A stretch of 64,000 bases of DNA, from positions 186,001-250,000 of the forward strand of contig NZ_JAATOP010000002.1 in assembly GCF_011806565.1 (NCBI RefSeq). Reading direction: 5' to 3'. Source of the DNA: Marivivens donghaensis (GTDB lineage Bacteria; Pseudomonadota; Alphaproteobacteria; Rhodobacterales; Rhodobacteraceae). Position numbers and translations under genes: made by a program. Each line of letters opens with the position of its first letter. Positions within the stretch are counted from its first letter, which is position 1. Positions 17,248 to 26,033 of this stretch are shown here, piece by piece. The notes under the pieces are model-generated. The model worked only from the letters and a program-made list of their open reading frames with translations. It was not told where the DNA came from and did no database searches.

Positions 17248-18324
17248 CTACCGCTCGGACCCGTCATCGGCAACCGGAACGAATGTCGCTGCCGCGAGGT
17301 CGTAAACCTTTCGCATCACCGTGGGGAGCGATGACGGTTTGAAATCATGCTTGCCGATGAGGACAGCATTTCCCGGCTCGGCCCCATGAGGAAGCTCGGC
17401 GGTATGCACCTTCAGGCGCAAATGGAAATGCGTGAAGGTGTGGAGGGCTTCGGCGTTGAGCGTGGTCCAATGGCCATCGAACGGCGGCGTGGGGGTCGGA
17501 TCATCGCTCCATTCCGACCCTGGCCAGCCGAGCATACCGCCGAGCATTCCTTTCTCGGGCCGTGTTTCCAGCAGCCAAGTCCCATCAGCGCGACGCGCGA
17601 CATAGGCATGGCCGAAACGGGTCGGCACTTTCTTCTTCGGCAGCTTGCGGGGGAGGCTAGCGGCGGTACCTTCAGCGCGGGCGACGCAGGGTTCGCGCCA
17701 CGGGCAGATGCCGCACGCAGGATTGCGAGGCGTGCAGATCGTCGCGCCGAGGTCCATGACCGCCTGTGCGTAATCACCGGGTCGTTCCTCGGGCGTCAGT
17801 GCGCGAGCCAGTTCGGTCAGTTCGGGCTTCGACGTCGGCAGCGGTGTTTCGACGTTATAGAGCCGCGACATCACCCGCTCGACATTCCCGTCCACGACCA
17901 CTTCAGAGCGGTTGAACGCAATTGAGGACACTGCGCCAGCGGTATAAGGCCCAACCCCAGGCAGTTTCAGCAGCCCTTCGCGCGTGTCGGGAAACCTGCC
18001 GCCGTGATCGTCTACAACGGCGCGGGCGCATTTCAGCAGATTCCGCGCACGGGCGTAGTAACCAAGTCCCGCCCATTCGGCCATCACATCTGCATCTTCG
18101 GCGGCGGCCAGATCGCTCACCGTCGGCCATTTCGCGGTAAATCGATGGAAGTAATCCTTGACCGCAGCGACCGTGGTTTGCTGTAGCATGATCTCTGACA
18201 TCCACACGCAATAGGGATCGGGCAGAACGCCGTCCTTGCGGTCTTGCGGCGAAACCCGCCATGGCATGACCCGCGCATGGGTGTCATACCATTCCAAGAG
18301 AATATCACTTAAACCGTCACGCAA
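17248..18324 (-). CDS. mutY: adenine DNA glycosylase MutY
   Basis: A 358-residue glycosylase removing adenine mispaired with 8-oxoguanine. The N-domain contains the catalytic Glu in SEIMLQQTTV. The helix-hairpin-helix is LLKLPGVGPYTAGAV, with the Asp in VVVDGNVERV. The 4Fe-4S cluster ligands are CTPRNPACGICPWREPC (C-X6-C-X2-C-X5-C). The C-terminal NUDIX-like domain recognises 8-oxoG. Divergent from the DciA-like gene with a 54-base gap that must hold both promoters. Confidence 0.95.
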   Translation of the reverse strand: MRDGLSDILLEWYDTHARVMPWRVSPQDRKDGVLPDPYCVWMSEIMLQQTTVAAVKDYFHRFTAKWPTVSDLAAAEDADVMAEWAGLGYYARARNLLKCARAVVDDHGGRFPDTREGLLKLPGVGPYTAGAVSSIAFNRSEVVVDGNVERVMSRLYNVETPLPTSKPELTELARALTPEERPGDYAQAVMDLGATICTPRNPACGICPWREPCVARAEGTAASLPRKLPKKKVPTRFGHAYVARRADGTWLLETRPEKGMLGGMLGWPGSEWSDDPTPTPPFDGHWTTLNAEALHTFTHFHLRLKVHTAELPHGAEPGNAVLIGKHDFKPSSLPTVMRKVYDLAAATFVPVADDGSER

Positions 18325-18378
18325 TCTTTAGCCCCTGTAACAGTGGTTTTGCTGGCACCTGCCGTACCTGCCGATAAG

Positions 18379-18900
18379 ATGACCCCCAAGATGACAAAAG
18401 ATCGATCCAGAGGAACCACCCGCGGTTTTGCCCGCGCTGTCACGCTGATGCAAACCCGCATCCGCACCGCGACAGAGTCCCGTGGTTTCGCCGTATCCCG
18501 CGTCATCACGCACTGGGAAGATATCGTCGGAAGTGGCATCGCCGGAATAGCCCGTCCGGTCAACATTTCGTATGGCCGCGAGGGCATGGGCGCAACCCTT
18601 ACGCTTCTGACGACCGGTGCGCAGGCTCCCATGCTGGAAATGCAGAAAGAGCAGATCCTGAACAAGGTGAACAGCTGCTACGGCTACCGTGCCATTTCCC
18701 GCATCAGGATCACGCAGACCGCTCCGACCGGATTTGCCGAAGGGCAGGTCCAGTTCAAACAGAAAACCAAGACGGTTGCCGCACCCGATCCCGTGGTCGT
18801 GAAAGAGGCCAAGTCGATGGGAGAGAGCGTAGGAAATGATGACCTGCGCCTTGCCCTCGAAAGCCTTGCAACCAATGTACTTAGCAAACGCAAAACCTGA
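18379..18900 (+). CDS. DUF721 (DciA-like) protein
   Basis: A 173-residue small basic protein of the DUF721 family. The core is ITHWEDIVGSGIAGIARPVNISYGREGMGATLTLLTTGAQAPMLEMQKEQILNKVNSCYG, the KH-like domain found in DciA. DciA helps load the replicative helicase DnaB in bacteria lacking DnaC/DnaI. Whether this alphaproteobacterial protein does the same is inferred. Start at ATG 18379 or 18391 is uncertain. It is followed 12 bases later by the DsbA-like gene. Confidence 0.75.
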   Translation: MTPKMTKDRSRGTTRGFARAVTLMQTRIRTATESRGFAVSRVITHWEDIVGSGIAGIARPVNISYGREGMGATLTLLTTGAQAPMLEMQKEQILNKVNSCYGYRAISRIRITQTAPTGFAEGQVQFKQKTKTVAAPDPVVVKEAKSMGESVGNDDLRLALESLATNVLSKRKT

Positions 18901-18912
18901 CAGAGGCCAAAT

Positions 18913-19605
18913 ATGAACCGACGCCAATACCTGACCGCCACGACCGCAATGGCTTTTGCCAGCATGATCGGCGTTCCGGCCTTCGCACAGGACACGACCG
19001 AGTCGCTTATTCCTGACATGGTACTGGGCGACCCCGATGCGCCGGTCGAAGTGATCGAATACGCATCCTTCACCTGCCCGCACTGCGCCAGCTTCGAGGC
19101 GGACCAGTTCAAGGAAATCAAGGCCAACTACATCGACACCGGTAAGGTCCGCTTTGTCTTCCGCGAAGTATACTTCGACCGTTACGGCCTCTGGGCATCG
19201 ATGATCGCCCGTTGCGGCGGCCAGATGCGCTTCTTCGGCATCACCGAGATGGTATTCGCCAAGCAGCGCGAATGGACCCAAGGCGAGCCGGCTCAGATCG
19301 CAGCGAACTTGCGTTCGATCGGTAAGGCTGCCGGTCTGGACGATGCGTCGCTCGACGCCTGTATGCAGGACGCCGAACTGGCCCAGAACCTGATCTCCTG
19401 GTACGAGACCAACGCAGAGCGTGACCAGATCGAGGGCACCCCGAGCTTCATGATCCAGGGTCAGAAGTACTCGAACATGGCTTACGACGACTTCGCCAAG
19501 ATTTTGGACGAAGAGCTTGAAAAGGCCGGCTGGAGCGACGAAGCTGCCACCGAGGAAGCGCCCGCAGGAGCGGATGCGGAAGGCGAAGAAACCAAGACTG
19601 AATGA
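18913..19605 (+). CDS. DsbA-family thiol-disulfide oxidoreductase
   Basis: A 230-residue periplasmic protein. The signal peptide is MNRRQYLTATTAMAFASMIGVPAFAQ, with a twin Arg near the start but no full Tat motif. The thioredoxin fold has active site C55-P-H-C58 and cis-Pro loop GTPSFMIQGQ. The insertion between motifs is helical as in DsbA/ScsC-like proteins. An acidic C-terminal tail ([19 protein letters not shown]) is unusual. It probably oxidises or isomerises exported proteins. Its TGA overlaps the next ATG. Confidence 0.88.
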   Translation: MNRRQYLTATTAMAFASMIGVPAFAQDTTESLIPDMVLGDPDAPVEVIEYASFTCPHCASFEADQFKEIKANYIDTGKVRFVFREVYFDRYGLWASMIARCGGQMRFFGITEMVFAKQREWTQGEPAQIAANLRSIGKAAGLDDASLDACMQDAELAQNLISWYETNAERDQIEGTPSFMIQGQKYSNMAYDDFAKILDEELEKAGWSDEAATEEAPAGADAEGEETKTE

Positions 19606-20720
19606 CACCACTACACGGCCTCAAGGTAATCGAACTTGCCCGTATTCTCGCAGGCCCGTGGGCCGGACAGACGCTGGCAGACCTCGGGGCCGAAGTGATT
19701 AAAGTAGAGGCTCCCGATGGCGATGATACGCGCCGTTGGGGGCCTCCTTTCGTTGAGAGGGACGGCGAGACGACCGCATCCTATTTCCACGCAGCCAATC
19801 GCGGCAAGAAATCCGTGGTCGTCGACTTCCGCACCGAGGAAGGCCGCGAAACTGTCCGCAAACTGGTGCGTGACGCCGATGTGGTCATCGAAAACTTCAA
19901 AGTCGGTGGGCTGAAGAAATACGGCCTCGACTACGAGAGCCTGAAGGCCATCAACCCGCGCCTTATTTATTGTTCGATTACGGGGTTCGGCCAGACCGGC
20001 CCCTATGCGCATCGTGCGGGCTATGACTACATCATCCAGGGCATGTCCGGCCTGATGTCGATCACCGGCGAGCCTGAACAGCAGCCGCAAAAGGTCGGCG
20101 TGGCGGTCACGGACATTTTTACGGGCGTTTATGCCACCACCGCGATCCTCGCTGCCCTGCACCAGCGGCAAAGTACGGGGCAGGGACAGCACATCGACAT
20201 GGCGCTGCTGGATGTGGCGACCGCGATTTCGGCGAATCAAGGGATGAACTACCTGACCACCGGCAAAGCGCCGCAGCGGATGGGCAACGCGCACCCGAAT
20301 ATCGTGCCGTATCAGGTGTTTGATTGCTCTGACGGACATATCATCATCGCTGTGGGCAATGACGGCCAGTACCAGCGGCTTTGCCAGCAACTCGGCCTGC
20401 CTGAACTCGCGGACCAGTACCCCACGAATGCCGACCGTCTGGCGCACCGCGATGTGCTCGTGCCGATCCTGACGGCGGCGACTCGGCAGCATACACGGGA
20501 TGGCTTGCTAGCGATTTGCGAAGCGCACGGCATTCCCGCCGGTCCCATCAACGATATGGCTGACGTTTTTGCGGACCCGCAGGTCGTCGCGCGTGGCATG
20601 GTCGTGGATTGTGACGGGATGCCCTCTATTCGGACACCGATCACGTTTTCGGATGCCGAGCTTAGCCTAAACTGCGCGTCTCCGAACCTCGGACAGGATC
20701 AGACGCTTATCGAGGAGTGA
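19602..20720 (+). CDS. CaiB/BaiF family CoA-transferase
   Basis: A 372-residue class III CoA-transferase. Family features are [21 protein letters not shown], the [17 protein letters not shown] stretch, [21 protein letters not shown], and [35 protein letters not shown], where the catalytic Asp is in AGYDY. It moves CoA between carboxylic acids, but the substrate is not evident. Four-base overlap with the DsbA-like gene, although the functions are not obviously linked. Its 3' end overlaps convergent lpxK by 14 bases. Confidence 0.9.
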   Translation: MTPLHGLKVIELARILAGPWAGQTLADLGAEVIKVEAPDGDDTRRWGPPFVERDGETTASYFHAANRGKKSVVVDFRTEEGRETVRKLVRDADVVIENFKVGGLKKYGLDYESLKAINPRLIYCSITGFGQTGPYAHRAGYDYIIQGMSGLMSITGEPEQQPQKVGVAVTDIFTGVYATTAILAALHQRQSTGQGQHIDMALLDVATAISANQGMNYLTTGKAPQRMGNAHPNIVPYQVFDCSDGHIIIAVGNDGQYQRLCQQLGLPELADQYPTNADRLAHRDVLVPILTAATRQHTRDGLLAICEAHGIPAGPINDMADVFADPQVVARGMVVDCDGMPSIRTPITFSDAELSLNCASPNLGQDQTLIEE

Positions 20721-21684
20721 TGCCGACTTTCGCGAGCGCCGCGTCAATCGGGCTCCAATCGTCGACTTCAAGCCGCACAGGTACCGTCAGCACTTTCGGG
20801 CGGAAGCTCGCGGGCAGGCGGACCGCGTCTTTTTCTGTCGTGACCAACTGGGCGACACGGGTTTTGCCCTCAAGCTCCAAGCGGGTGAGCAGCGAGTCCG
20901 TCAGCGGTTGGTGATCCTCCAGCGCCTCCGCGCGAATGATGTCGCAGCCCAGATCGCGCAGGGTGGCAAAGAATTTCTCCGGATTGCCGATGCCCGCGAA
21001 GGCCAGCACGCGCATATTTGTCCACGTCATACCGGTCTTGAGCGGCTCCAGCCTGCCGCGCACCAGCGGAACTGGCAGCGCGCCGAGGGGGGCAAGCTCC
21101 TCACCAATGGAAAGCACCACATCTGCCCGCTTCAGACCCTTTTCCACGGGTTCCCGAAGCGGTCCGGCTGGCATGACGCGCCGATTGCCGAACCCGCGAC
21201 GGGCGTCGACGACGACGATGTTCACGTCTTTCGCAACGGTCGGGTTCTGGAAGCCGTCGTCCAGCAGAATGACTTCCGCGCCCGCAGCTTCGGCGGCTTT
21301 CACGCCCGCGGCGCGGTCCTTCGCAATCCACGTCGGGGTGAACGCGGACAAAAGCAGCGGCTCGTCGCCAACCTGATCGGCGGTATGTTCGCGCTCGTTG
21401 ACTTGCAGCGGTCCTTCGAGGCTGCCGCCATAGCCACGCGACACGATATGCGGCGCGTAGCCCATCGAAATCAGTCTCTGTGCCAGCGCAATTGCGGTCG
21501 GCGTCTTACCTGTGCCGCCGACATTGATGTTGCCGATGCAGATGACGGGGACGGTCGCTTTGTAGCCTTCCTTCGCCACACGGCGCGCAGTTGCAGCAGC
21601 GTAGAGCGCCGCAATGGGCGCCAAGATACGCGCTTTGAAGCCGGGTTTGTCAGGATCGTTGAACCAGAAAATCGGTGCGGGCAT
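20707..21684 (-). CDS. lpxK: tetraacyldisaccharide 4'-kinase LpxK
   Basis: A 325-residue inner-membrane-associated kinase that phosphorylates lipid A precursor at the 4' position. The Walker A motif is [14 protein letters not shown]. Other marks are IVSRGYGG, the [26 protein letters not shown] region and [15 protein letters not shown] at 21684 ([23 protein letters not shown]) lies one base after the waaA stop and matches family starts better than 21705. It is the third gene of the DUF4170-waaA-lpxK unit. Confidence 0.93.
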   Translation of the reverse strand: MPAPIFWFNDPDKPGFKARILAPIAALYAAATARRVAKEGYKATVPVICIGNINVGGTGKTPTAIALAQRLISMGYAPHIVSRGYGGSLEGPLQVNEREHTADQVGDEPLLLSAFTPTWIAKDRAAGVKAAEAAGAEVILLDDGFQNPTVAKDVNIVVVDARRGFGNRRVMPAGPLREPVEKGLKRADVVLSIGEELAPLGALPVPLVRGRLEPLKTGMTWTNMRVLAFAGIGNPEKFFATLRDLGCDIIRAEALEDHQPLTDSLLTRLELEGKTRVAQLVTTEKDAVRLPASFRPKVLTVPVRLEVDDWSPIDAALAKVGITPR

Positions 21685-21685
21685 G

Positions 21686-22882
21686 TCAGTGATCCAACGT
21701 ATCAAGCAAGCTGGCGATCATCGACGCCACGCGGTTCGTTACCTCCGCGCCTTGCGAAGTCACAGCCCAAGCGGCGTGAGCGATTTGCGCGGCCTTGTCG
21801 GGGGAGAGAAGCTTTTCGATAGCGCTCGCCAGCTCGACGTTATTTTTCACGGCCTTCGCGCCGCCCGCCTTATCGAGGCGGCTATAGGCGTCTTGATAAG
21901 GCTTATTTTCAGGGCCATGCACCACGACTGACCCAAGCGATGCTGGCTCGAACGGATGCCGACCGCCGCCGAGGATCGTGCCGCCGATATAGGTCGTGGG
22001 CGCAATGCGGAACCACATGCCGCGCTCCTGACCAAGGTCAGCGATGTAGACGTGAGTGGTATCTTTGGGGTCATCCTCAGAGCGGAGAACGGCCTTCAGC
22101 TTTGCCTTCTCGACTGCCTCGGCATAGATCGGGCCGTCTTCCGGATTGCGGGGCTCCAAGATGAGCAGCAAGCGGTGGGAGCGGCGCAACGCGTTCTTGT
22201 GCGCCGCAATCACGCCCTCAAGCTCCTGCACAGGCACGTCCGAAGCCAGCCACATCGGGCGCGACCCGACGACTTGGGCAAAGTCGGCGCGTTCGGCCTC
22301 GTTGTTGGGCAGGACCGGAATGCTTTCCGTGAAGGAGCCTGTGACCGTCACGGCCTCTTGCGACATGCCAAGACGGATCAGCCGCGTGGCGGTCATGGTG
22401 TCCGCTGCGAACGCGGTTTCGAATTCGCTGATGGTGTCGGATTTGATCCCGGGGAGCCACCCGCCGCCCGTCACGATGGGATCGTCCGAGCGGATGTTCA
22501 CGAGGAAGCGTCTGATCGGGCGCTCTTTGACCACGGCGACCACCAGCGGATCGACCTGCCCCCCGAGCCAGAACAGCGCGTCAGGCTGCCAGTGATCGAG
22601 AAAACCGTCGACTTCGGCCTTCGTTCGGCCGGGGCCGGTGCCGATGATCACGTCGCCGTCGTCTGAGACTTCAGGCTCGCTCTGCGTGCCAGTGATCAGA
22701 AAACTGACCTGCTCCTGATCGTCCTGAAGCGTGCGGATGACGCTTTGCGCGTGGAGCAGATCGCAGGTCGTGGGGCAGTGGAACCACACAAGCGGACCGT
22801 CGGGGCGCGGGTCACGGCTTGCGCCGTCCTTCCCGCGTCCGCGTAAAGCGACATAGGTCGCGAGGGCCAGCGAGTGGGCCAT
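21686..22882 (-). CDS. waaA: Kdo transferase WaaA, atypical N-terminus
   Basis: A 398-residue GT30 enzyme adding Kdo to lipid A. The C-domain is clear: [28 protein letters not shown], and [26 protein letters not shown], matching the canonical GG.NPLEPA. The N-domain reads [14 protein letters not shown] where usual members have WIHA.SVGE, so the general-base Glu aligns with Asp. Roseobacters are known to carry this variant form. It is followed by lpxK, which supports a lipid A/core role. Confidence 0.82.
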   Translation of the reverse strand: MAHSLALATYVALRGRGKDGASRDPRPDGPLVWFHCPTTCDLLHAQSVIRTLQDDQEQVSFLITGTQSEPEVSDDGDVIIGTGPGRTKAEVDGFLDHWQPDALFWLGGQVDPLVVAVVKERPIRRFLVNIRSDDPIVTGGGWLPGIKSDTISEFETAFAADTMTATRLIRLGMSQEAVTVTGSFTESIPVLPNNEAERADFAQVVGSRPMWLASDVPVQELEGVIAAHKNALRRSHRLLLILEPRNPEDGPIYAEAVEKAKLKAVLRSEDDPKDTTHVYIADLGQERGMWFRIAPTTYIGGTILGGGRHPFEPASLGSVVVHGPENKPYQDAYSRLDKAGGAKAVKNNVELASAIEKLLSPDKAAQIAHAAWAVTSQGAEVTNRVASMIASLLDTLDH

Positions 22883-22889
22883 GGGCAGA

Positions 22890-23123
22890 TCAGGCCTGAT
22901 CGACCGGAGTCATCTCTTCGTCGCGCAGACGGTGCAGGTGCGCGATGAAATAACGGGTGTGCGCATCGTCGACGGTGCGCTGGGCAGCCGATTTCCAAGC
23001 CGCGTAGGCGCTTTCGTAGTTCGGGAAGATGCCGACGATGTCGATTTTTTCGACGTCCGCGAACTGGGTGGTGGACGGATCGACGAGTTCGCCGCCGAAG
23101 ACGAGGTGCAGGCGTTGGGCCAT
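22890..23123 (-). CDS. DUF4170 protein
   Basis: 77 residues, cytoplasmic, starting MAQRLHLVFGGELVDPSTTQFADVEKIDIVGIFPNYESAYAAWKSAAQRTVDDA, the full-length DUF4170 pattern. Function is unknown. It precedes waaA by seven bases and shares its promoter, an arrangement common in alphaproteobacteria and suggesting a link to lipopolysaccharide synthesis. Confidence 0.88.
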   Translation of the reverse strand: MAQRLHLVFGGELVDPSTTQFADVEKIDIVGIFPNYESAYAAWKSAAQRTVDDAHTRYFIAHLHRLRDEEMTPVDQA

Positions 23124-23152
23124 GTTGTGCTCCAGTGCTGAAAGTTGGGGCC

Positions 23153-23180
23153 AAACTAAACTTTCACCCTACATCGTCAA
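23153..23180 (-). promoter_or_regulatory. promoter of the DUF4170-waaA-lpxK unit
   Basis: On the leftward strand TTGACG (23180-23175) is followed after 16 bases by TAGTTT (23158-23153), 30 bases before the start codon. Confidence 0.5.
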
Positions 23181-23186
23181 GTAACA

Positions 23187-23219
23187 CCGCTGCGGGTTGC
23201 TGCAATGCAGCAAAGCGGT
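23187..23219 (+). promoter_or_regulatory. long palindrome in the leader of the compatible-solute operon
   Basis: TTGCTGC-AAT-GCAGCAA is a perfect 17-base palindrome at 23197-23213. It is flanked by ACCGCT (23187-23192) and AGCGGT (23214-23219), which also pair, leaving a four-base bulge on the left. It ends 27 bases before the ATG. It could be an operator or an RNA stem controlling translation. Confidence 0.55.
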
Positions 23220-23246
23220 AATGATAGGGCTAACAAAGGAGACGCG

Positions 23247-24053
23247 ATGCCTCGGATTGCCGTATTTTCGGATCTGGACGGAACGTTGCTGGATCACAGC
23301 ACCTATAGCTGGGAGCCCGCGCGCCCTGCGCTCGAACGGTTGAAGTCGAACGGGATCATGCTCGTTCTCGCCAGTTCAAAGACAGCGGCAGAGCTTGTTC
23401 CACTGCGGAGCGAGATGGGTTTCGACCACTGCCCGTGCATTGTTGAAAACGGCGCTGGCATTATCGCAGCAGGCGAGGAAGCAGGTTCGGAAGCCATCGT
23501 ACATGACGCGCTGATGAATGCCGTGTCTCAGATGCCAGAAGCGCTTCGACAGAAGTTCGAGAGCTTTTCGGACTGGGGTGCGGAAGGCATCGCCGAGCAT
23601 ACCGGACTGGCGCGCGACGCCGCAGAGGCTGCCGGCAAGCGTCAGTTTTCGGAGCCCGGGGTCTGGAACGGCACTGACGCAGAACTGGAAGACTTCATTG
23701 CCAACCTTGCCGAGCAGGAGGTCCACGCCCGTCATGGCGGCAGATACCTCACGCTCAGTTTCGGGGCGAACAAGGCCGACCGTATGAAGGAAATCGCTGG
23801 CAGCGCAGATGCGGAATTCACGCTCGCGCTCGGCGATGCGCCCAATGACATCGAGATGATCGAAGCCGCGACCCATGGCGTCATCATCAAAAACGGTCAT
23901 GGCAACCCGATGCCGGAGCTTCAGGGCGAGGCCGACAAACGCATTATCCGCACCGCAAAAGAAGGCCCTGCTGGCTGGAACGATGCGGTGAATCATTTCC
24001 TCGATCATGTCGAGAACGGTCAGAATTGGCACAAAGGAGTTGAACTTGGCTGA
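23247..24053 (+). CDS. HAD-IIB phosphatase, mannosyl/glucosyl-3-phosphoglycerate phosphatase type
   Basis: A 268-residue phosphatase with DxD motif FSDLDGTLLD (Asp9, Asp11), the cap domain, KADRMKEI (conserved Lys) and LALGDAPNDIEMIEAA (metal-binding Asp). The order and length are those of mannosyl-3-phosphoglycerate phosphatases. It should dephosphorylate the product of the next gene to give glucosylglycerate or mannosylglycerate. ATG 23247 has AAAGGAG upstream. The last eight bases overlap the glycosyltransferase start. Confidence 0.85.
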   Translation: MPRIAVFSDLDGTLLDHSTYSWEPARPALERLKSNGIMLVLASSKTAAELVPLRSEMGFDHCPCIVENGAGIIAAGEEAGSEAIVHDALMNAVSQMPEALRQKFESFSDWGAEGIAEHTGLARDAAEAAGKRQFSEPGVWNGTDAELEDFIANLAEQEVHARHGGRYLTLSFGANKADRMKEIAGSADAEFTLALGDAPNDIEMIEAATHGVIIKNGHGNPMPELQGEADKRIIRTAKEGPAGWNDAVNHFLDHVENGQNWHKGVELG

Positions 24054-25266
24054 TTTCCACCAGAGCGGCAGCATTGCCACCCTGCATAACCTTCGGACCC
24101 GTAGCACCGAAGACATGACGCGGGAGCTGTCGATTTTCGGCGAGCGCCGCAAGATCAACCTTATCCTTCCGTCGTTGTTTTCCGAACTCGAAGGCGATGC
24201 GCTGCCCGCGATCATCGACGAACTGAACACCGTTCCCTATCTGAACCGCATTATCATCGGCCTCGACCGTGCGGACGCCGAACAGTACCGCTATGCGCGC
24301 GAGTTCTTCTCCAGACTGAAGCCGCAGCACGAGGTGCTCTGGCACGACGGCCCGCGGATGAAGGCCATCGACGAGCGTCTCCAGCGCCTGACGCTTTCGC
24401 CGTCCGAACCGGGGAAGGGCCGCAATGTCTGGTTCTGCATCGGCTACACGCTGGCGCAGGCCGAAGCTGCGGTGGTCGCGGTGCACGATTGCGACGTGGT
24501 CACTTATTCGTCCGATATGTTGGCCAAGCTGATCTACCCCGTCGCCAATCCGGCGTTCCCGTACCAGATGTCGAAAGGCTTCTATCCCCGCGTGGCCGAC
24601 GGCAAAATGAACGGGCGTGTCAGTCGCCTGCTGGTGTCGCCGTTGCTGCTCGCGCTGAAAAAAGTGCTCGGCCCGCGCGATTACCTCGATTTCCTATCGT
24701 CGTTCCGCTACCCGCTTGCGGGTGAATTCGCGATGCGGACACCGATCCTGCCCGACATGCGTATTCCGTCGGATTGGGGCCTCGAAATCGGCATCCTGTC
24801 GGAGGCGTGGCGCAACCTTTCCCCGCAGGCTGTCTGTCAGGTCGAGATCAGCGATCGCTACGACCATAAGCATCAGGACCTGTCCGCAGAGGACGCCACG
24901 CAGGGTCTGAGCCGCATGTCGGTCGACATTTGTAAGGCGCTCTATCGCAAGCTGGCCGCCGACGGCACAGTGCTGAGCGAGGAGGTGTTCCGTTCGATCA
25001 AGGCGACCTACTTCCGCATGGCGCTCGACCAGATCGACACTTACTACAACGACTCGCTCATCAACGGTCTGCACCTTGATCGCCACGCTGAAGAAACGGC
25101 CGTCGAGCTGTTCGCCGCCAACATCATGCAGGCGGGTCAGGTGTTCCTCGAAAATCCGATGGAGACTCCGTTCATCCCGAACTGGAGCCGCGTGAATGCC
25201 GCAGATCCGGATCTGATGACGGACATGCTCGCAGCGGTTCAAGCCGACCGCGACGAGTTCGGCTAA
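24046..25266 (+). CDS. glycosyltransferase, probable glucosyl-3-phosphoglycerate synthase (GpgS-like)
   Basis: A 406-residue cytosolic GT-A enzyme. The DxD motif AVHDCDVVTY (Asp138, Asp140) binds the metal and nucleotide sugar. PYQMSKGFYPRVADGKMNGRVSRLL and YPLAGEFAMRTPIL...SDWGLEIGILSEAW resemble GT81 GpgS enzymes. Expected reaction: NDP-glucose plus 3-phosphoglycerate. A mannose donor is possible, since the partner phosphatase is of the MPGP type. The start is most likely TTG at 24046, with AAAGGAG seven bases upstream, giving the eight-base overlap TTGGCTGA with the phosphatase stop. Confidence 0.78.
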   Translation: MADFHQSGSIATLHNLRTRSTEDMTRELSIFGERRKINLILPSLFSELEGDALPAIIDELNTVPYLNRIIIGLDRADAEQYRYAREFFSRLKPQHEVLWHDGPRMKAIDERLQRLTLSPSEPGKGRNVWFCIGYTLAQAEAAVVAVHDCDVVTYSSDMLAKLIYPVANPAFPYQMSKGFYPRVADGKMNGRVSRLLVSPLLLALKKVLGPRDYLDFLSSFRYPLAGEFAMRTPILPDMRIPSDWGLEIGILSEAWRNLSPQAVCQVEISDRYDHKHQDLSAEDATQGLSRMSVDICKALYRKLAADGTVLSEEVFRSIKATYFRMALDQIDTYYNDSLINGLHLDRHAEETAVELFAANIMQAGQVFLENPMETPFIPNWSRVNAADPDLMTDMLAAVQADRDEFG

Positions 25267-26033
25267 GCGAGGCTATCGCGCAGCAAACTGTGGGCGGCGT
25301 TGGTCCCTGCGACCACGCCGTCGACCTGCGGGAAGGGATTGTTGAAGACGAGCGGATCGCCTGCGCGGTCGGTTACGATGCCGCCAGCCTCTTCGATGAT
25401 GAGGGTGCCAGCAGCAATATCCCATTCCCAACTGGGCCTTAATGTGAGCATAGCGTCAAATCTGCCTACTCCGACGAGGCACATGCGGTAAGCCAGCGAC
25501 GAGCGGAAATGTTGGTCGCACTCGGGCGGGGTGCCGTTCTTCCAGAACTTCGGTTGCCAGTTGGGCTTCGCCGCGAGGACGGACGGAATGCCGACGCGGT
25601 CACGGATCGACAGGCGTTCGCCGTTCAGGAAGGCACCCGTGCCGCGGCCCGCGGCGTACATCTGGTTGCGGATCGGCAGGAACACGACGGCGGCGGTGAT
25701 TTTGCCATCCGTCGCAATTGCGATGCTATGCGCCCAGTCGCGCGAGCCGTTGATGAAGGCGCGTGTTCCGTCGATCGGGTCGATGATGAACTGGTGCTTG
25801 GTCGACAGGCGTTCAGCGTTGTCTTCGGTTTCCTCGGACAGCCAGCCGTAGTCGGGTCGCGCACTGCGGAGTTTTTCTCGCAGCATGTGGTCGACCGCAT
25901 AGTCGGCCTCGGTCACGGGGCCCGCGTCATCGGGTTTGTGCCATACCTGCGGATCGGCGGTGTAGTAACCGCTTGCAATCTCGCCAGCCTCGTTTGCGGC
26001 CTCGATCAGGAGATCGAGATCACTCGCCGGCAA
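25263..26033 (-). CDS. inositol monophosphatase-family phosphatase, CysQ-like
   Basis: A 256-residue, metal-dependent phosphatase. Metal sites are WLSEETEDN, IIDPIDGTRAFINGSRDWAHSIA and WEWDIAAGTLIIEEAGG. This is the layout of 3'(2'),5'-bisphosphate nucleotidase/inositol monophosphatase enzymes. CysQ activity (recycling PAP from sulfate assimilation or sulfotransferases) is the likely role and cannot be separated from a sugar phosphatase by eye. The start is TTG at 26033, overlapping the pmbA stop by 14 bases. It converges on the glycosyltransferase. Confidence 0.85.
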   Translation of the reverse strand: MPASDLDLLIEAANEAGEIASGYYTADPQVWHKPDDAGPVTEADYAVDHMLREKLRSARPDYGWLSEETEDNAERLSTKHQFIIDPIDGTRAFINGSRDWAHSIAIATDGKITAAVVFLPIRNQMYAAGRGTGAFLNGERLSIRDRVGIPSVLAAKPNWQPKFWKNGTPPECDQHFRSSLAYRMCLVGVGRFDAMLTLRPSWEWDIAAGTLIIEEAGGIVTDRAGDPLVFNNPFPQVDGVVAGTNAAHSLLRDSLA

